From Alphaproteobacteria bacterium HGW-Alphaproteobacteria-4 (GTDB lineage Bacteria; Pseudomonadota; Alphaproteobacteria; Rhodobacterales; Rhodobacteraceae), in assembly GCA_002842855.1 (NCBI GenBank), contig PHEE01000013.1, forward strand, positions 1 to 64,000: a stretch of 64,000 nt of DNA. The letters run 5' to 3'. Numbering within the stretch: position 1 is the first letter of the stretch; every line of letters begins with the position of its first letter. Positions 1 through 9,157 of this stretch are shown one piece after another. The translations under genes and the position numbers were made by a program. The notes beneath the pieces are model-generated. The model was given only the letters and a program-made list of their open reading frames with translations. It had not been told where the DNA came from and did not search any database.

Positions 1-1260
1 CTGTTTTCGCTGTTCGAGGCGAACCCGCAGCTGATTGACCTGATCGTGGATATCTGCGGCACCGCACCCGGCCTTGCGCAGTATCTTTCGCGCAACGCCG
101 GCGTGCTTGACGCGGTGCTCGGTGGCGATTTCTTTGCGCCTTGGCCGGGGGGTGCGGCCTTGCACAAGGCCTTGGCCGGGGTCTTTGATGCGCAACCGGA
201 CTATGAGAAAAAGTTGGGTGCCGCGCGATCATTTGTGAAGGAATGGCATTTTCGCATCGGTGTGCACCATTTGCGCGGGCTGGTGGATGCCGCCGAGGTA
301 GGGCGCCAGTATGCCGACCTGGCCGGGGCCGCGCTGGCCGCACTCTGGCCCGAGGTTCAGGCAGAGTTTGCGCGCAAGCATGGGCCTTGCCCGGGGCGCG
401 GTGCGGTGGTGCTGGGCATGGGCAGCCTTGGTGCTGAACGGCTCAACGCGGCCTCGGATCTCGATCTCATCGTGATCTATGACCCGGCGGGGGTCGAAAC
501 CTCGGAAGGTCCGCGCCCGCTTGCGACGCGGCCCTATTACGCGCGGCTGACACAGGCGCTGGTTACGGCGGTGTCGGCTCCGATGGCCGAAGGGCGGCTT
601 TACGCGGTCGATATGCGGTTGCGCCCCTCGGGGCGCCAAGGTCCGGTGGCGACCGCGCTGCAAAGTTTTCGCGCCTATCAGATGGAGGAGGCCTGGACCT
701 GGGAGCATCTGGCGCTGACCCGCGCGCGCGTGCTGGCCGGGCCGCCCGAGCTTGCCGCCGAGGTCGAGGCCGCACGGCTTGCGGTGCTGGCGGCGAAGGG
801 GCAGGGCGCGCAGGTGATGCCCGATCTGGCCGAGATGCGGGCGCGCATTTTTGCGGCCAAGGCGCCCGATGGCGCCTGGGAGGCCAAGATCGGCCCCGGC
901 CGCCTGCAAGACATCGAACTATTGGCGCAGAGCTTTGCGCTGCGGATGGCCGCGCCCGCGCGGCGCGTTGAACCGCAACTGCGCGCGGGGTTGCGCGGCG
1001 CGCTGATCGACAAGGCCGGGTTCGAGGCGCTCGCCAGCGCCTACCGCTTTTTCTGGCGGTTGCAGGCGGGTGGCAGGCTGCTGACCGACCGCCCGCTCGA
1101 TATGGCGGCAATTGGCGAGGGCGGCCGGGCGTTCATGCTGCGCGAGGTGGGCGAGCCTGACCTTGCAGCCCTGGCGGCGAGGCTCGATGCCACCACGGCA
1201 ACGGTTCGGGGTATCATTGAGGCGGTTCTTGCGGCGGATCCCGTGGCGGGGCGGGGGTAG
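1..1260 (+). CDS. glnE: Bifunctional glutamine synthetase adenylyltransferase/deadenylase, 3' part
   Basis: The reading frame is open from base 1, so this is the C-terminal 419 residues of a protein that starts left of the window. GlnE adds or removes AMP on glutamine synthetase under PII (GlnB) control, adjusting ammonium assimilation. The visible part holds a nucleotidyltransferase domain: a G-x-G-S-L-G motif near window codon 140 followed by S-D-L-D-L (codons 151-155), the paired Asp residues that bind metal. In E. coli GlnE the C-terminal copy of this domain carries adenylylation. A helical region with the motif G-G-R-L-x-T-D-R follows. Identification by motif pattern and family knowledge; the N-terminal deadenylylase half is not in view. 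Confidence 0.93.
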   Translation: MFSLFEANPQLIDLIVDICGTAPGLAQYLSRNAGVLDAVLGGDFFAPWPGGAALHKALAGVFDAQPDYEKKLGAARSFVKEWHFRIGVHHLRGLVDAAEVGRQYADLAGAALAALWPEVQAEFARKHGPCPGRGAVVLGMGSLGAERLNAASDLDLIVIYDPAGVETSEGPRPLATRPYYARLTQALVTAVSAPMAEGRLYAVDMRLRPSGRQGPVATALQSFRAYQMEEAWTWEHLALTRARVLAGPPELAAEVEAARLAVLAAKGQGAQVMPDLAEMRARIFAAKAPDGAWEAKIGPGRLQDIELLAQSFALRMAAPARRVEPQLRAGLRGALIDKAGFEALASAYRFFWRLQAGGRLLTDRPLDMAAIGEGGRAFMLREVGEPDLAALAARLDATTATVRGIIEAVLAADPVAGRG

Positions 1261-1273
1261 GGCGGGGGTAGCG

Positions 1274-1561
1274 ATGGCGCGCGCGAACATGGATCTGGCA
1301 CTGGCGGACCCGAAGGGACTTATCCGGGAAAGTTACCGCATTGAGGGCATCACGGCGGCCGAATGCCGCTCGATCTTTCTCGATTGGGTTCTCGGCCTCG
1401 CGCTGGGGGTTGAACCTGCGGCGGCGATGCGGTCGGTACTTGCGGTTTATGCCGCAAGGCAGGAGGCGCACCCGATGAGCGGCATTCTGCGCGAGGGGCT
1501 TGCCGCCGTCGCCCTGCCAAAGGGGCGGCGTGGCGGCTGGGCCGGGCGGGCGCGGCGCTAG
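1274..1561 (+). CDS. Small conserved protein downstream of glnE
   Basis: A 95-residue soluble protein starting 13 bases after the glnE stop, probably co-transcribed with it. It has an acidic/hydrophobic core (G-L-I-R-E-S-Y-R-I-E-G, then C-R-S-I-F-L-D-W) and a basic Gly/Arg-rich tail. I recall similar proteins next to glnE in Rhodobacteraceae but know no function. The ATG at 1274 has a purine-rich stretch in front; a second ATG at 1289 is also possible. No signal peptide or membrane segment. The real-gene call rests on codon use and its place in the operon. Confidence 0.6.
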   Translation: MARANMDLALADPKGLIRESYRIEGITAAECRSIFLDWVLGLALGVEPAAAMRSVLAVYAARQEAHPMSGILREGLAAVALPKGRRGGWAGRARR

Positions 1562-1600
1562 CCAAACGCTGCGGCCATCGACGCCAATTTCGTGGCGGGG

Positions 1601-2242
1601 TCAGCGGGTAAGCGCCGACGCCTCGGCGGCAAGGCGGGTTACCCCTGCCCAGTCGCCCGCAGCAACCAATGCGTCGGGCGCCACCCAACTGCCGCCGACG
1701 CACATAACGTTGGCCAATTTCAGATAATCAGGCGCGGATCTGAGGCTGATCCCACCGGTGGGGCAAAACCGCACCTGCGGCAACGGTCCGCCGAGCGCCT
1801 TTACGGCCGGGGCGCCGCCGATAGATTCGGCGGGAAAGAACTTCTGCACCGTGTAGCCGCGCTCCAACAGCGCCATCACCTCCGAGGCGGTGGCCGCACC
1901 CGGCAGCAGCGGCAGCCCGATTTCCTCGCAGGCGCGCAAAATCCGGTCGGTGGCGCCGGGTGCGACGCCGAATTGCGCCCCCGCCGCCTTGGCCGCGGCC
2001 ACATCTTCGGGGGTGAGCAGGGTGCCCGCGCCGACCACGCCGCCCGGCACTGCCGCCATCGCCCGGATCGCGTCAAGCGCGCAAGGCGTGCGCAGGGTTA
2101 CCTCCAGCGCGGGCAGCCCGCCCGCCACCAGCGCGTGGGCCAGCGGGGCAGCATGGGCAAGATCGCGCACCACCAGCACCGGCACCACAGGGGCAAGCGC
2201 GCAAATCTCGGCGGCGCGGCGGCTTTGTTCGGCGGGGGTCAT
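1601..2242 (-). CDS. eda: 2-dehydro-3-deoxyphosphogluconate (KDPG/KHG) aldolase
   Basis: 213-residue class I aldolase of the Entner-Doudoroff pathway, splitting KDPG to pyruvate and glyceraldehyde 3-phosphate; some members also act on 4-hydroxy-2-oxoglutarate. Visible family marks: the catalytic Glu in L-E-V-T-L-R-T (Glu47), the G-A-G-T-L motif (71-75), and the Schiff-base Lys in V-Q-K-F-F-P-A-E (Lys134), followed by the phosphate-binding P-T-G-G-I. The start at 2242 is chosen because GAGGAAGAG lies just upstream; an upstream extension of the frame has no such site. Last gene of the edd operon, behind the DsrE-like gene. Confidence 0.95.
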   Translation of the reverse strand: MTPAEQSRRAAEICALAPVVPVLVVRDLAHAAPLAHALVAGGLPALEVTLRTPCALDAIRAMAAVPGGVVGAGTLLTPEDVAAAKAAGAQFGVAPGATDRILRACEEIGLPLLPGAATASEVMALLERGYTVQKFFPAESIGGAPAVKALGGPLPQVRFCPTGGISLRSAPDYLKLANVMCVGGSWVAPDALVAAGDWAGVTRLAAEASALTR

Positions 2243-2350
2243 GGCGGCTCTTCCTCTCGCAATGGCAAACGCCGCCGGAATGACCGGCGGCGCGGTTAGC
2301 GCAATCATCGCATCAGGGCGCTGCCGCTGCAAGCGGCGCGGCGTGGGCCG

Positions 2351-2923
2351 CTACATGCAGCCGTCCTTGTCGGTGGTCGGGTCGCAGATTACGCTTTCTT
2401 CCTCGGGCGCTGCCTCCGGCGCCACGGTTGCCGGAACGGCATCAAAGCTGATGCCAGTGCCCGCGTCGGGGGCGCCGAAACTCAGCACCACATCAGCGGC
2501 TTCGGCCAGATCGAACACGTTGAGGGCGTTGATCTTGGCAATGCCGTCGATCATGTCGGCAATGTCGATGCCCTGATTAAGCAGGCATGTGCGGCAGGCC
2601 GAAACCCGCGCCCCCGCCGCCATCGCCTGCGCCAGCATCGCCGGGCCATCCACGCCATAGGTGGGGAACACCGGCCCGTTGCCCGCGCCTTTGCGGCCCA
2701 GATCTAGCCCCGATGCGGCCAGCACAATATCGACAGAACGCCCCGATTTGGCGGCGGTGATGGCCAGGTGCAGGCCCATACCCGCGGTGGGCATGGCGCC
2801 GCTGGAAATCATCATCACATATTTGGCGGGTGCTGCCGCTGTTTGCGCGGTCGCCTGAATCGGCAGAAACGGCAGCAAGAGCGCCAGCAGCGCAACGACG
2901 CGCAGGGGAGAGAAAAGCTTCAT
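2351..2923 (-). CDS. Secreted DsrE/DsrF-like protein in the edd-eda operon
   Basis: 190 residues with a clear signal peptide (M-K-L-F-S-P-L-R-V then a Leu/Ala-rich core ending near A-T-A-Q), so probably periplasmic. The mature part resembles the DsrE/DsrF alpha/beta fold: a beta strand Y-V-M-M-I-S-S-G, a central D-I-V-L-A-A-S-G segment, and a Cys pair C-R-T-C plus a C-terminal C-D-P. Cys in this fold can carry sulfur in sulfur-relay proteins, but function here is unknown. The start at 2923 follows GAGGACATC. It sits between edd (107 bases upstream) and eda (108 bases downstream), all on the minus strand, suggesting one transcript. Confidence 0.7.
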   Translation of the reverse strand: MKLFSPLRVVALLALLLPFLPIQATAQTAAAPAKYVMMISSGAMPTAGMGLHLAITAAKSGRSVDIVLAASGLDLGRKGAGNGPVFPTYGVDGPAMLAQAMAAGARVSACRTCLLNQGIDIADMIDGIAKINALNVFDLAEAADVVLSFGAPDAGTGISFDAVPATVAPEAAPEEESVICDPTTDKDGCM

Positions 2924-3030
2924 GATGTCCTCGCAGGCTAGGGAAAAGTCTGCGGCAGGGTAAACCTGCATCTGCGGCACAACAAGCCGCCCGGCCTGAC
3001 GTTAATTGTCGCGCCCCCCGCCCGCGCCGG

Positions 3031-4836
3031 TCAGACGACCACAGACGCCCCCGAATCGGCGGCACCGACCGAACGGCGGAACACCTCGAACAGCTCGCGC
3101 CCGACACCCTGCCCATTGGCCGAAAGGTCGGGCACCACCGGGGCCCGGCCTTCAAAACCCGCGGTCAGGCAATCAAGCCGCCCTGCGGGCACATCCAGCC
3201 GCAGCATATCGCCATCGGCAATCCGCGCCAGCGGCCCGCCTTCGGTCGCCTCGGGGCAGACGTGAATGGCGGCGGGCACCTTGCCCGAGGCGCCCGACAT
3301 CCGCCCGTCGGTCACCAATGCCACCCGCAGACCACGGTCTTGCAGCACCGAAAGCACCGGGGTCAGTGCGTGCAGTTCGGGCATGCCATTGGCGCGCGGC
3401 CCCTGAAAGCGCACAACCACCACCATATCTTCGGTAAATTCGCCGCGCTGGAAGGCGGCCTTGACCGCATTCTGGCTGGCAAATACCCGCGCCGGTGCCT
3501 CGATCACTTGCCGATCATCGGGCACCGAAGAAACCTTGATGACGCCGCGCCCAAGGTTGCCCGCAAGCTGGCGCAAGCCGCCGGTCGCCGCAAACGGCTT
3601 GGCGGCGGGGCGGACGATCTTTTCGTTGAGGCTGGCCGAAGGGCCGTCTTGCCAGACCAGTGCGCCGTCTATCAGCCGGGGTTCCTTGCGGTAATGCGCC
3701 AGCCCGTCGCCTGCGATGGTGCGCGCATCCGCGTGCAAAAGCCCGGCATCGAGCAACTGCCCGATCAGAAAGCCAAGCCCGCCCGCCGCGTGAAAATGGT
3801 TCACGTCGGCCAGACCGTTGGGGTAAACCTTGGCCAGCAGTGGCACCACATCGGACACCGCGTCGAAATCTTCCAGATCAAGCAGAATGCCCGCAGCGCG
3901 CGCCATGGCGGGCAGGTGCATCACCAGATTGGTAGACCCGCCCGTGGCCATCAGCCCGACCAGACCGTTCACAAAAGCCCGCTCATCGAGCATCTCGCCC
4001 GCCGGGCGGTAATCATTGCCCAAGGCGGTGATCTCGGTGGCGCGCCGCGCGCCTGCCAGCGTCAACGCCTCGCGCAGCGGCGTGCCGGGGTTCACGAAAC
4101 TGGCGCCGGGCAGGTGCAGCCCCATGAACTCCATCAGCATCTGGTTGGTGTTGGCGGTGCCGTAAAAGGTGCAGGTGCCGGGGCCGTGGTAGCTGGCCAT
4201 TTCGGCCGCCATCAGCGCCTCGCGCCCCACCTCGCCGGTGGCAAACTGCTGGCGCACCTTCGATTTCTCGTCGTTGGGCAGGCCGGTGGTCATTGGCCCC
4301 GCAGGCAGGAACACCGCAGGAAGGTGGCCAAAACTCGCCGCCGCCATCACCAGACCCGGCACGATCTTGTCGCAGACACCCAGAAACACCGCCGCGTCAA
4401 AGGTGTTGTGCGACAGCGCCACCCCGGCGGCAAGCGCGATCACATCGCGCGAAAACAGGCTCAGCTCCATGCCTTCGCGGCCCTGCGTCACGCCATCGCA
4501 CATCGCGGGCACGCCGCCCGCCACCTGCGCGGTGGCGCCTGCGGCGCGGGCAGCGCTGCGGATCAGGTCGGGGTAATGCTCATAGGGCTGATGCGCCGAA
4601 AGCATGTCGTTGTAGGCGGTGACGATGCCGATGTTGGGCGCGCGGGCTGCCGCCAGCGCGCCCTTGTCCCTGGTCATCGCCGCATAGGCGTGGGCCTGAT
4701 TGCCGCAACTGAGGTGCGCGCGCGCTGGCCCCGCAGCCCCGGCCGCCCTGATCCGCGCCAGATAGTCGGCGCGGCTGACTGCGGAGCGGGTGCGAATTCG
4801 GTCAGTAACGCGGGCGATGGTCGGGTTCAGGGGCAT
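3031..4836 (-). CDS. edd: 6-phosphogluconate dehydratase
   Basis: 601-residue member of the IlvD/Edd iron-sulfur dehydratase family, turning 6-phosphogluconate into KDPG, the first committed step of the Entner-Doudoroff pathway. Length is normal for Edd. Cysteines consistent with [4Fe-4S] ligands are in the motifs M-C-D-G-V-T-Q-G and G-V-C-D-K-I-V-P-G, and the late [11 protein letters not shown] motif is typical. First gene of a minus-strand operon with the DsrE-like gene and eda. Its promoter holds a palindromic operator (see 4864-4892), so expression is probably sugar-controlled. Confidence 0.96.
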   Translation of the reverse strand: MPLNPTIARVTDRIRTRSAVSRADYLARIRAAGAAGPARAHLSCGNQAHAYAAMTRDKGALAAARAPNIGIVTAYNDMLSAHQPYEHYPDLIRSAARAAGATAQVAGGVPAMCDGVTQGREGMELSLFSRDVIALAAGVALSHNTFDAAVFLGVCDKIVPGLVMAAASFGHLPAVFLPAGPMTTGLPNDEKSKVRQQFATGEVGREALMAAEMASYHGPGTCTFYGTANTNQMLMEFMGLHLPGASFVNPGTPLREALTLAGARRATEITALGNDYRPAGEMLDERAFVNGLVGLMATGGSTNLVMHLPAMARAAGILLDLEDFDAVSDVVPLLAKVYPNGLADVNHFHAAGGLGFLIGQLLDAGLLHADARTIAGDGLAHYRKEPRLIDGALVWQDGPSASLNEKIVRPAAKPFAATGGLRQLAGNLGRGVIKVSSVPDDRQVIEAPARVFASQNAVKAAFQRGEFTEDMVVVVRFQGPRANGMPELHALTPVLSVLQDRGLRVALVTDGRMSGASGKVPAAIHVCPEATEGGPLARIADGDMLRLDVPAGRLDCLTAGFEGRAPVVPDLSANGQGVGRELFEVFRRSVGAADSGASVVV

Positions 4837-4863
4837 CGGGGCCTCATGTCAGGGTTCGCACGT

Positions 4864-4892
4864 CATATAGGTGGTTAGCGCTAACAGATCAA
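4864..4892 (-). promoter_or_regulatory. edd promoter with LacI-type operator in the spacer
   Basis: Read on the minus strand: TTGATC (-35, 4887-4892), exactly 17 bases, then TATATG (-10, 4864-4869). The perfect 12-base palindrome GTTAGCGCTAAC (4874-4885) fills the spacer, so a bound repressor would block RNA polymerase. The motif looks like LacI-family operators such as those of E. coli GntR. The -10 lies about 28 bases from the edd ATG. Which regulator binds is inference; none is encoded in the window. Confidence 0.7.
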
Positions 4893-5014
4893 TTCGCTTC
4901 CGCGTTGGTGCACACATTCGCGACATTCCTAAAGTTTGAGCATCTTTAGCCAAGATTTCGACACAGTTGCTGCGCAAAAATGGTGCAACGACGAAAAAAG
5001 GGTAGGGACAGGCC

Positions 5015-5674
5015 ATGAAAATCACCCGTTTCATCACATCGGTCGCGCTTGCAGCGGCACTCGGCGCATGCGGCACGATGGAACCTGCATCGCGGGGCAC
5101 CACCGAACCGGCAGCGCTCGGAACCGCCATTCAGGCGCTTCCGGCCGCTGCTGCCCCCCGCTACGCGGTGAAGGGCGTCACTGTGCGGGTGCCGGAAACG
5201 TTGAAGGTTTCCGAGGCGAACCTGTATTATCCGATTGCCGATATCGTCTGGCGTGGTGATCCGCGCGGCGATCGCTATGCGCAAGTCAGGACCATTTTTG
5301 ACACCGCCCTGGCACGGGGCACCGCAGCGATGGCTTCGGGTACGCCGGTGCTGGTCGATGTCGAGGTGACGCGCTTTCACGCGCTGACAGAAAAGGCCCG
5401 GTATTCGATGGGCGGCACCTATTCGATGCAGTTCCTTCTGACCGTGCGCGATGCCCGCACCGGCGCAATCATCGACGGCCCGCGCGAAGTGGTGGCCGAT
5501 ACGCCCGCCGCAGGTGGCGAGCGTGCGCTGGCCGAGGAAGCCCGCGGGCTGACGCCGAAGGTCGTGGTGACCACGCGCCTGGCCGAGGTGATTGCCACCG
5601 AGCTCACCCGCCCGCCGGGGCAGGTAGCCCCGAAGCGCACTTTGCTGAGCGCGCTGGTTCGCCCCGCCGAATAA
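5015..5674 (+). CDS. Predicted lipoprotein, DUF6778-like
   Basis: 219-residue protein with a lipoprotein signal peptide: basic start, hydrophobic core, and lipobox L-G-A-C with the lipidated Cys at position 19. The mature part has no enzyme motif I recognise; it matches in outline a conserved Rhodobacteraceae lipoprotein (assignment from memory, unverified). The region after the lipobox is Ala/Pro-rich and low in complexity, followed by a globular domain with strands such as V-L-V-D-V-E-V-T-R-F. The start at 5015 follows GGGTAGGGACAG. It is transcribed divergently from edd. Confidence 0.7.
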   Translation: MKITRFITSVALAAALGACGTMEPASRGTTEPAALGTAIQALPAAAAPRYAVKGVTVRVPETLKVSEANLYYPIADIVWRGDPRGDRYAQVRTIFDTALARGTAAMASGTPVLVDVEVTRFHALTEKARYSMGGTYSMQFLLTVRDARTGAIIDGPREVVADTPAAGGERALAEEARGLTPKVVVTTRLAEVIATELTRPPGQVAPKRTLLSALVRPAE

Positions 5675-5715
5675 ACCCGCGGATCGTATCTGCCCTCGCC
5701 GCGGGTCGAGCAGAC

Positions 5716-5746
5716 CGCGCCCGGCCCGCCAGCGGTGCCGGGCGCG
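5716..5746. terminator. Hairpin terminator between converging genes
   Basis: Perfect 10-bp stem, CGCGCCCGGC (5716-5725) with GCCGGGCGCG (5737-5746), 11-base loop. It lies between the stop of the lipoprotein gene (5674) and the stop of dcd (5754), so it can serve both strands. No long T-run is present on either side. Confidence 0.55.
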
Positions 5747-5753
5747 CGCCGTT

Positions 5754-6833
5754 TCAGCCCGCGCGGAAATGTTTGGCGAGCTTCAGACCCTGACCCTGGT
5801 AATTTGACGCGATGCCCGCGCCATAAAGTCGCTCGGGCGCCGCAGCCATCCGCTCATACACCAGCCGACCCACCACCTGCGCGTGTTCGAGCACGAAGGG
5901 CGCCTCGTGGCACCGAACCTCCAACACCCCGCGCGACCCGATACCGCCGGCCGCGCCGTGGCCGAAGCCGGGGTCGAAAAAGCCCGCGTAATGCACCCGA
6001 AACTCGCCTACCATCGCAAGGTAGGGTGCCATTTCGGCGGCGTGGTCGGGCGGAATCGTGACCGCTTCGCGGCTGACCAGAATGTAAAAGGCGCCGGGGT
6101 CGAGGATGATGCGGCCATCGGCCGAACGGATCTCCTCCCAGAACTCGCTCGCGGGGTAAAAGGCGATTCGATCAAGGTCGATCACCCCGGTATGAGGTTT
6201 GGCGCGGTAGCCCAGAAGGTCGCCGGTTTCGGGGCGCAGATCGACCGAAAAACCAAGGCCGCCGTCGATCAACGGGGTGCCGGAAACCAGCGGCTCTTCG
6301 GCGTGCAGGCGGGTAAGCTCCGCGTCGGTCAGCACCGCTTGCCCGGCGCGAAAGCGGACCTGATTGAGCCGCATTCCGGGGCGCACCAGCACCGAGAAGG
6401 AACGCGGGCAGATCTCGGCGTAAAGCGGCCCCTCATAGCCGGGCGCGATGCGGTCGAACTCGGCGCCCTCGTCGGTGACAAGGCGGGTAAGCAGATCAAG
6501 CCGCCCGGTCGAGCTTTTGGCGTTGGCAACGGCGGTGATCCCCGCGGGCAACGCAAGACGCTCCATCAAAGGCACAAGATAGACGCAGCCCTTTTCCAGC
6601 ACCGCACCCTGCGCCAGGTCCATCCGGTGCATTTCGAACTCGGGCAGGCGGCTTGCCACGCGATTGCCCTTGCCCGGCAGAAACGAGGCGCGGACACGGT
6701 ACGCGACGGTGCCAAGCCGCAGATCGAGGCTGGCAGGCTGCAACTGTTCTGGCAACACGGGTAGGTCAGCGGCAATATCGCCCCGCGCAATCATCGCGCG
6801 CAAGGCATGGTCCGGCAGCACCCCTGTGGTCAT
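5754..6833 (-). CDS. dcd: 2'-deoxycytidine 5'-triphosphate deaminase, long two-domain type
   Basis: 359 residues, about twice the usual Dcd length, matching the long alphaproteobacterial form with two dUTPase-like beta-barrel domains. The protein deaminates dCTP to dUTP, feeding dTMP synthesis. The first domain has N-A-K-S-S-T-G-R-L-D-L, equivalent to the nucleotide-binding K-S-S-x-G-R motif of Dcd/Dut, and P-G-M-R-L-N-Q-V-R-F; the second has V-S-R-E-A-V and F-D-P-G-F-G-H-G. The start at 6833 is the first Met of recognisable family sequence; the frame stays open upstream but runs through tRNA-Pro, so a longer protein is excluded. Confidence 0.88.
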   Translation of the reverse strand: MTTGVLPDHALRAMIARGDIAADLPVLPEQLQPASLDLRLGTVAYRVRASFLPGKGNRVASRLPEFEMHRMDLAQGAVLEKGCVYLVPLMERLALPAGITAVANAKSSTGRLDLLTRLVTDEGAEFDRIAPGYEGPLYAEICPRSFSVLVRPGMRLNQVRFRAGQAVLTDAELTRLHAEEPLVSGTPLIDGGLGFSVDLRPETGDLLGYRAKPHTGVIDLDRIAFYPASEFWEEIRSADGRIILDPGAFYILVSREAVTIPPDHAAEMAPYLAMVGEFRVHYAGFFDPGFGHGAAGGIGSRGVLEVRCHEAPFVLEHAQVVGRLVYERMAAAPERLYGAGIASNYQGQGLKLAKHFRAG

Positions 6834-6924
6834 CGCGCGCCCCCCTCTGACGGGTTGTTTTCCAGTCTTGGTCCCAGAAAAGCCAACGCCCACCGCCGGT
6901 AAGGGCGATGGGCGTTTTGGGTAA

Positions 6925-7002
6925 TGGTCGGGCCGGAGAGATTTGAACTCTCGACCTTCCGCCCCCCAGACGGACGCGCTAACCAGGCTGCGCCACGGCC
7001 CG
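6925..7002 (-). tRNA. tRNA-Pro (anticodon GGG)
   Basis: 78 bases including an encoded CCA. On the minus strand the acceptor arms CGGGCCG and CGGCCCG pair, the D-arm contains AGCCTGGTTA, the anticodon stem TCCGT/GCGGA encloses the loop CTGGGGG (anticodon GGG), and the T-arm is GAGAG-TTCAAAT-CTCTC. The discriminator base is A. It lies between dcd and the MerR gene. Confidence 0.96.
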
Positions 7003-7062
7003 ACGAGGCGCATATAGTGCGAAGTCGGCGCCGGGGGCAAGCGACAAAACGCATCGCGCCGA

Positions 7063-7767
7063 TCAGGTCCGCGCCAGCGCTGCCAAACGGTTGCGCAGCA
7101 CCATCGCCCGCGCGTTAAGGCGCGCAAGCACGGCCGGGTCTGCGGGCGCCGCCAGATTGCGCAAGCGCTCGGACCAGAGCGTGATTGTAGCGGCGGCCGG
7201 TGTCGGCGCAGGGCGCGGAGCCGACGCCACGGGCTGTTCGGGCAGCGCCTCGAACAGCATCGGTGCGATACCGGCAAGCTTTTCGGCAGCGGCGGCTGCC
7301 GCCGCCGGTTCCGGCGCCACGTCGGGTTCGACCGCTACGGGTTCGACCGCTACGGGTTCGACCGGCGCGGTCTTGGCAGGTTCGGTCGTGGCAGGTTCGG
7401 CGGGCGCAGAAACCTTGGCAGGCCGAACGATCACGGGCTTGCGCGGCAGTTCTGCGGCAACGGGCGCAGGCGCCGCCTGCGCCGCTTCACCCAGCCGCAC
7501 GTTTGCCTGTGCGGCCACATGTTTGACGCCGTCTTCGCGCAAGATCTTTTGAACGCCGCGAATGCTCAGGCCGCGCTCATGCAAGAGCACCTTTATACCT
7601 GCCAGCAACGCCAGATCGGAGGGCCGATAATACCGCCGGCCACCGGCCAGCTTCACCGGCTTTACCTGCGAAAACTTGCTTTCCCAAAAACGCAGCACAT
7701 GCGCGGGCGTGTCAAGCGCCTCGGCCACTTCGGAAATTGTTCGGAAGGCATCGGCCGCTTTCGTCAT
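7063..7767 (-). CDS. MerR-family transcriptional regulator
   Basis: 234 residues. Residues about 8-75 form a MerR winged helix-turn-helix: [12 protein letters not shown], then L-R-F-W-E-S-K-F and the R-R-Y-Y-R-P-S-D wing, similar to alphaproteobacterial regulators beside ihfA. The rest is an Ala/Pro/Val-rich low-complexity tail with a V-A-V-E-P repeat (DNA at 7324-7368) and no metal-binding cysteines, so the effector is unknown. It follows ihfA by 17 bases and closes the rpmF-plsX-fabH-ihfA operon. The C-terminal 60 residues look helical and may dimerise. Confidence 0.88.
   Translation of the reverse strand: MTKAADAFRTISEVAEALDTPAHVLRFWESKFSQVKPVKLAGGRRYYRPSDLALLAGIKVLLHERGLSIRGVQKILREDGVKHVAAQANVRLGEAAQAAPAPVAAELPRKPVIVRPAKVSAPAEPATTEPAKTAPVEPVAVEPVAVEPDVAPEPAAAAAAAEKLAGIAPMLFEALPEQPVASAPRPAPTPAAATITLWSERLRNLAAPADPAVLARLNARAMVLRNRLAALART
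7324..7368. repeat. 15-bp tandem repeat (x3) inside the MerR gene
   Basis: Three head-to-tail copies of GGGTTCGACCGCTAC (7324-7338, 7339-7353, and a diverged copy 7354-7368). Being a multiple of three it stays in frame, giving V-A-V-E-P repeats in the linker of the regulator. Confidence 0.85.
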
Positions 7768-7784
7768 TGCGCGCGGCCCCCTGC

Positions 7785-8087
7785 TCAGCCCTTGTTCCCG
7801 GCCGTCACGCGGTCTTTCATCAGATGCGAGGGCCGGAACGAAAGCACCCGGCGCGGGCTGATTGGCACCTCTTCGCCGGTTTTGGGGTTGCGGCCCATGC
7901 GCGAGGTCTTGTCACGCACCGAAAAGGTGCCGAAGGACGAGATCTTGACCGTCTCGCCCCCCACCAGCGCATCGGACATGAGCGTGAGAACGCTTTCGAC
8001 CAGCTGCGCACATTCGTTGCGCGACAGGCCGACCTCGCGGAATACGGCTTCCGACAGGTCCATGCGGGTCAGGGTCTTGCCAGTCAT
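7785..8087 (-). CDS. ihfA: Integration host factor subunit alpha
   Basis: 100-residue HU/IHF-family DNA-bending protein. Family marks are the start [11 protein letters not shown], the central F-G-T-F and the beta-arm segment with G-R-N-P-K-T-G-E, which carries the intercalating Pro. It pairs with IhfB (not in window) and acts in nucleoid structure, replication and recombination. The start at 8087 is chosen by alignment to the usual IhfA N-terminus; upstream codons in the frame do not look like IhfA. Placed between fabH and merR, as in related genomes. Confidence 0.95.
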   Translation of the reverse strand: MTGKTLTRMDLSEAVFREVGLSRNECAQLVESVLTLMSDALVGGETVKISSFGTFSVRDKTSRMGRNPKTGEEVPISPRRVLSFRPSHLMKDRVTAGNKG

Positions 8088-8182
8088 GCCTTCACACTCC
8101 CCAAGGTTCGTTTCGGGCAGGATGGTCGCTTTGAAATCCCGAGTCAATATCAATGGCTTGCCGTATGGGGCCAAGCCGTGCC

Positions 8183-9157
8183 TTACCAGCGCAACACCAC
8201 CGCGCCCCAGGCCAGGCCGCCGCCGATGGCTTCGGTCACCAAAAGATCGCCGCGCTTGATCTGGCCACGGTCGCGGCCCACCGAAAGCGCCAGCGGAATC
8301 GAGGCGGCCGAGGTGTTGCCGTGGTCCTGCACCGTCACCACCACATGATCCATCGACACCTGCATCCGTTTGGCGGTGCCCTCGATGATGCGAATATTGG
8401 CCTGATGCGGCACGATCCAGTCAATATCGCCATCGGTCAGGCCTGCTTTTTCCAGCGCGGTTTCGGCAGAGGATGACAGCTTTTCAATGGCATGGCGGAA
8501 AACGGCATTGCCCTGCATGCGCAGGTGCCCGGCGGTGCCGGTGCTTGAGGGGCCGCCATCGACATAAAGCAATTCGCGGTGGCGCCCGTCGCTGTGCAGG
8601 TCGGTGGCAAGGATGCCGCGGTCGGCGGCGGTGCCGCCCGCCACCTCGGCCTCAAGCACCAGCGCGCCCGCGCCATCGCCAAAGAGCACGCAGGTTGCGC
8701 GGTCGTTCCAGTCGAGGATGCGGCTGAAGGTTTCGGCGCCGATCACCAGCACGCGTGCCGCCTGGCCCGAGAGAATCAGCGCATTGGCATTGGCGAGCGC
8801 GAACACGAACCCCGCGCAGACCGCCTGCACGTCAAAGGCAAAGCCGGTGGTGTTGCCGATGCCGGCCTGCACCATGGTCGCAACCGAGGGAAAGGTAAGG
8901 TCCGGGGTCGAGGTGGCAACGATGATCGCGTCGAGCGCCTCGCCTGCAATTCCGGCGTCCGCCAGCGCGGTCAGCGCGGCGCGGGTGGCCATCTGCGAGG
9001 TGGTTTCGCCCTCGGCGGCGATATGGCGCCTCTCGATGCCCGAGCGGGACCGAATCCATTCGTCGGAGGTTTCCAGATGCGCCTCAAACTCGGCGTTTTC
9101 CATGACGCGGGCGGGCAGATAATGCCCGACGCCGCGCACAACGGCCCTGATGGTCAT
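8183..9157 (-). CDS. fabH: Beta-ketoacyl-ACP synthase III
   Basis: 324-residue thiolase-fold condensing enzyme that joins acetyl-CoA and malonyl-ACP to start fatty-acid synthesis. Catalytic triad visible: Cys114 in A-V-C-A-G-F, His in P-H-Q-A-N, Asn in H-G-N-T-S-A-A-S. Length is normal and the C-terminus G-G-G-L-A-W-G-A is typical. Its ATG overlaps the plsX stop in an ATGA, showing translational coupling in the operon. The gap to ihfA is 95 bases. Confidence 0.97.
   Translation of the reverse strand: MTIRAVVRGVGHYLPARVMENAEFEAHLETSDEWIRSRSGIERRHIAAEGETTSQMATRAALTALADAGIAGEALDAIIVATSTPDLTFPSVATMVQAGIGNTTGFAFDVQAVCAGFVFALANANALILSGQAARVLVIGAETFSRILDWNDRATCVLFGDGAGALVLEAEVAGGTAADRGILATDLHSDGRHRELLYVDGGPSSTGTAGHLRMQGNAVFRHAIEKLSSSAETALEKAGLTDGDIDWIVPHQANIRIIEGTAKRMQVSMDHVVVTVQDHGNTSAASIPLALSVGRDRGQIKRGDLLVTEAIGGGLAWGAVVLRW

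Noticed and set aside
3262-4878. Plus-strand 538-codon frame over edd
   Set aside because: Antisense to edd, low-complexity His/Gln/Arg/Gly composition, no family features.
6834-7277. N-terminal extension of dcd to 7277
   Set aside because: It would translate through tRNA-Pro and into the MerR gene; the family start is at 6833.
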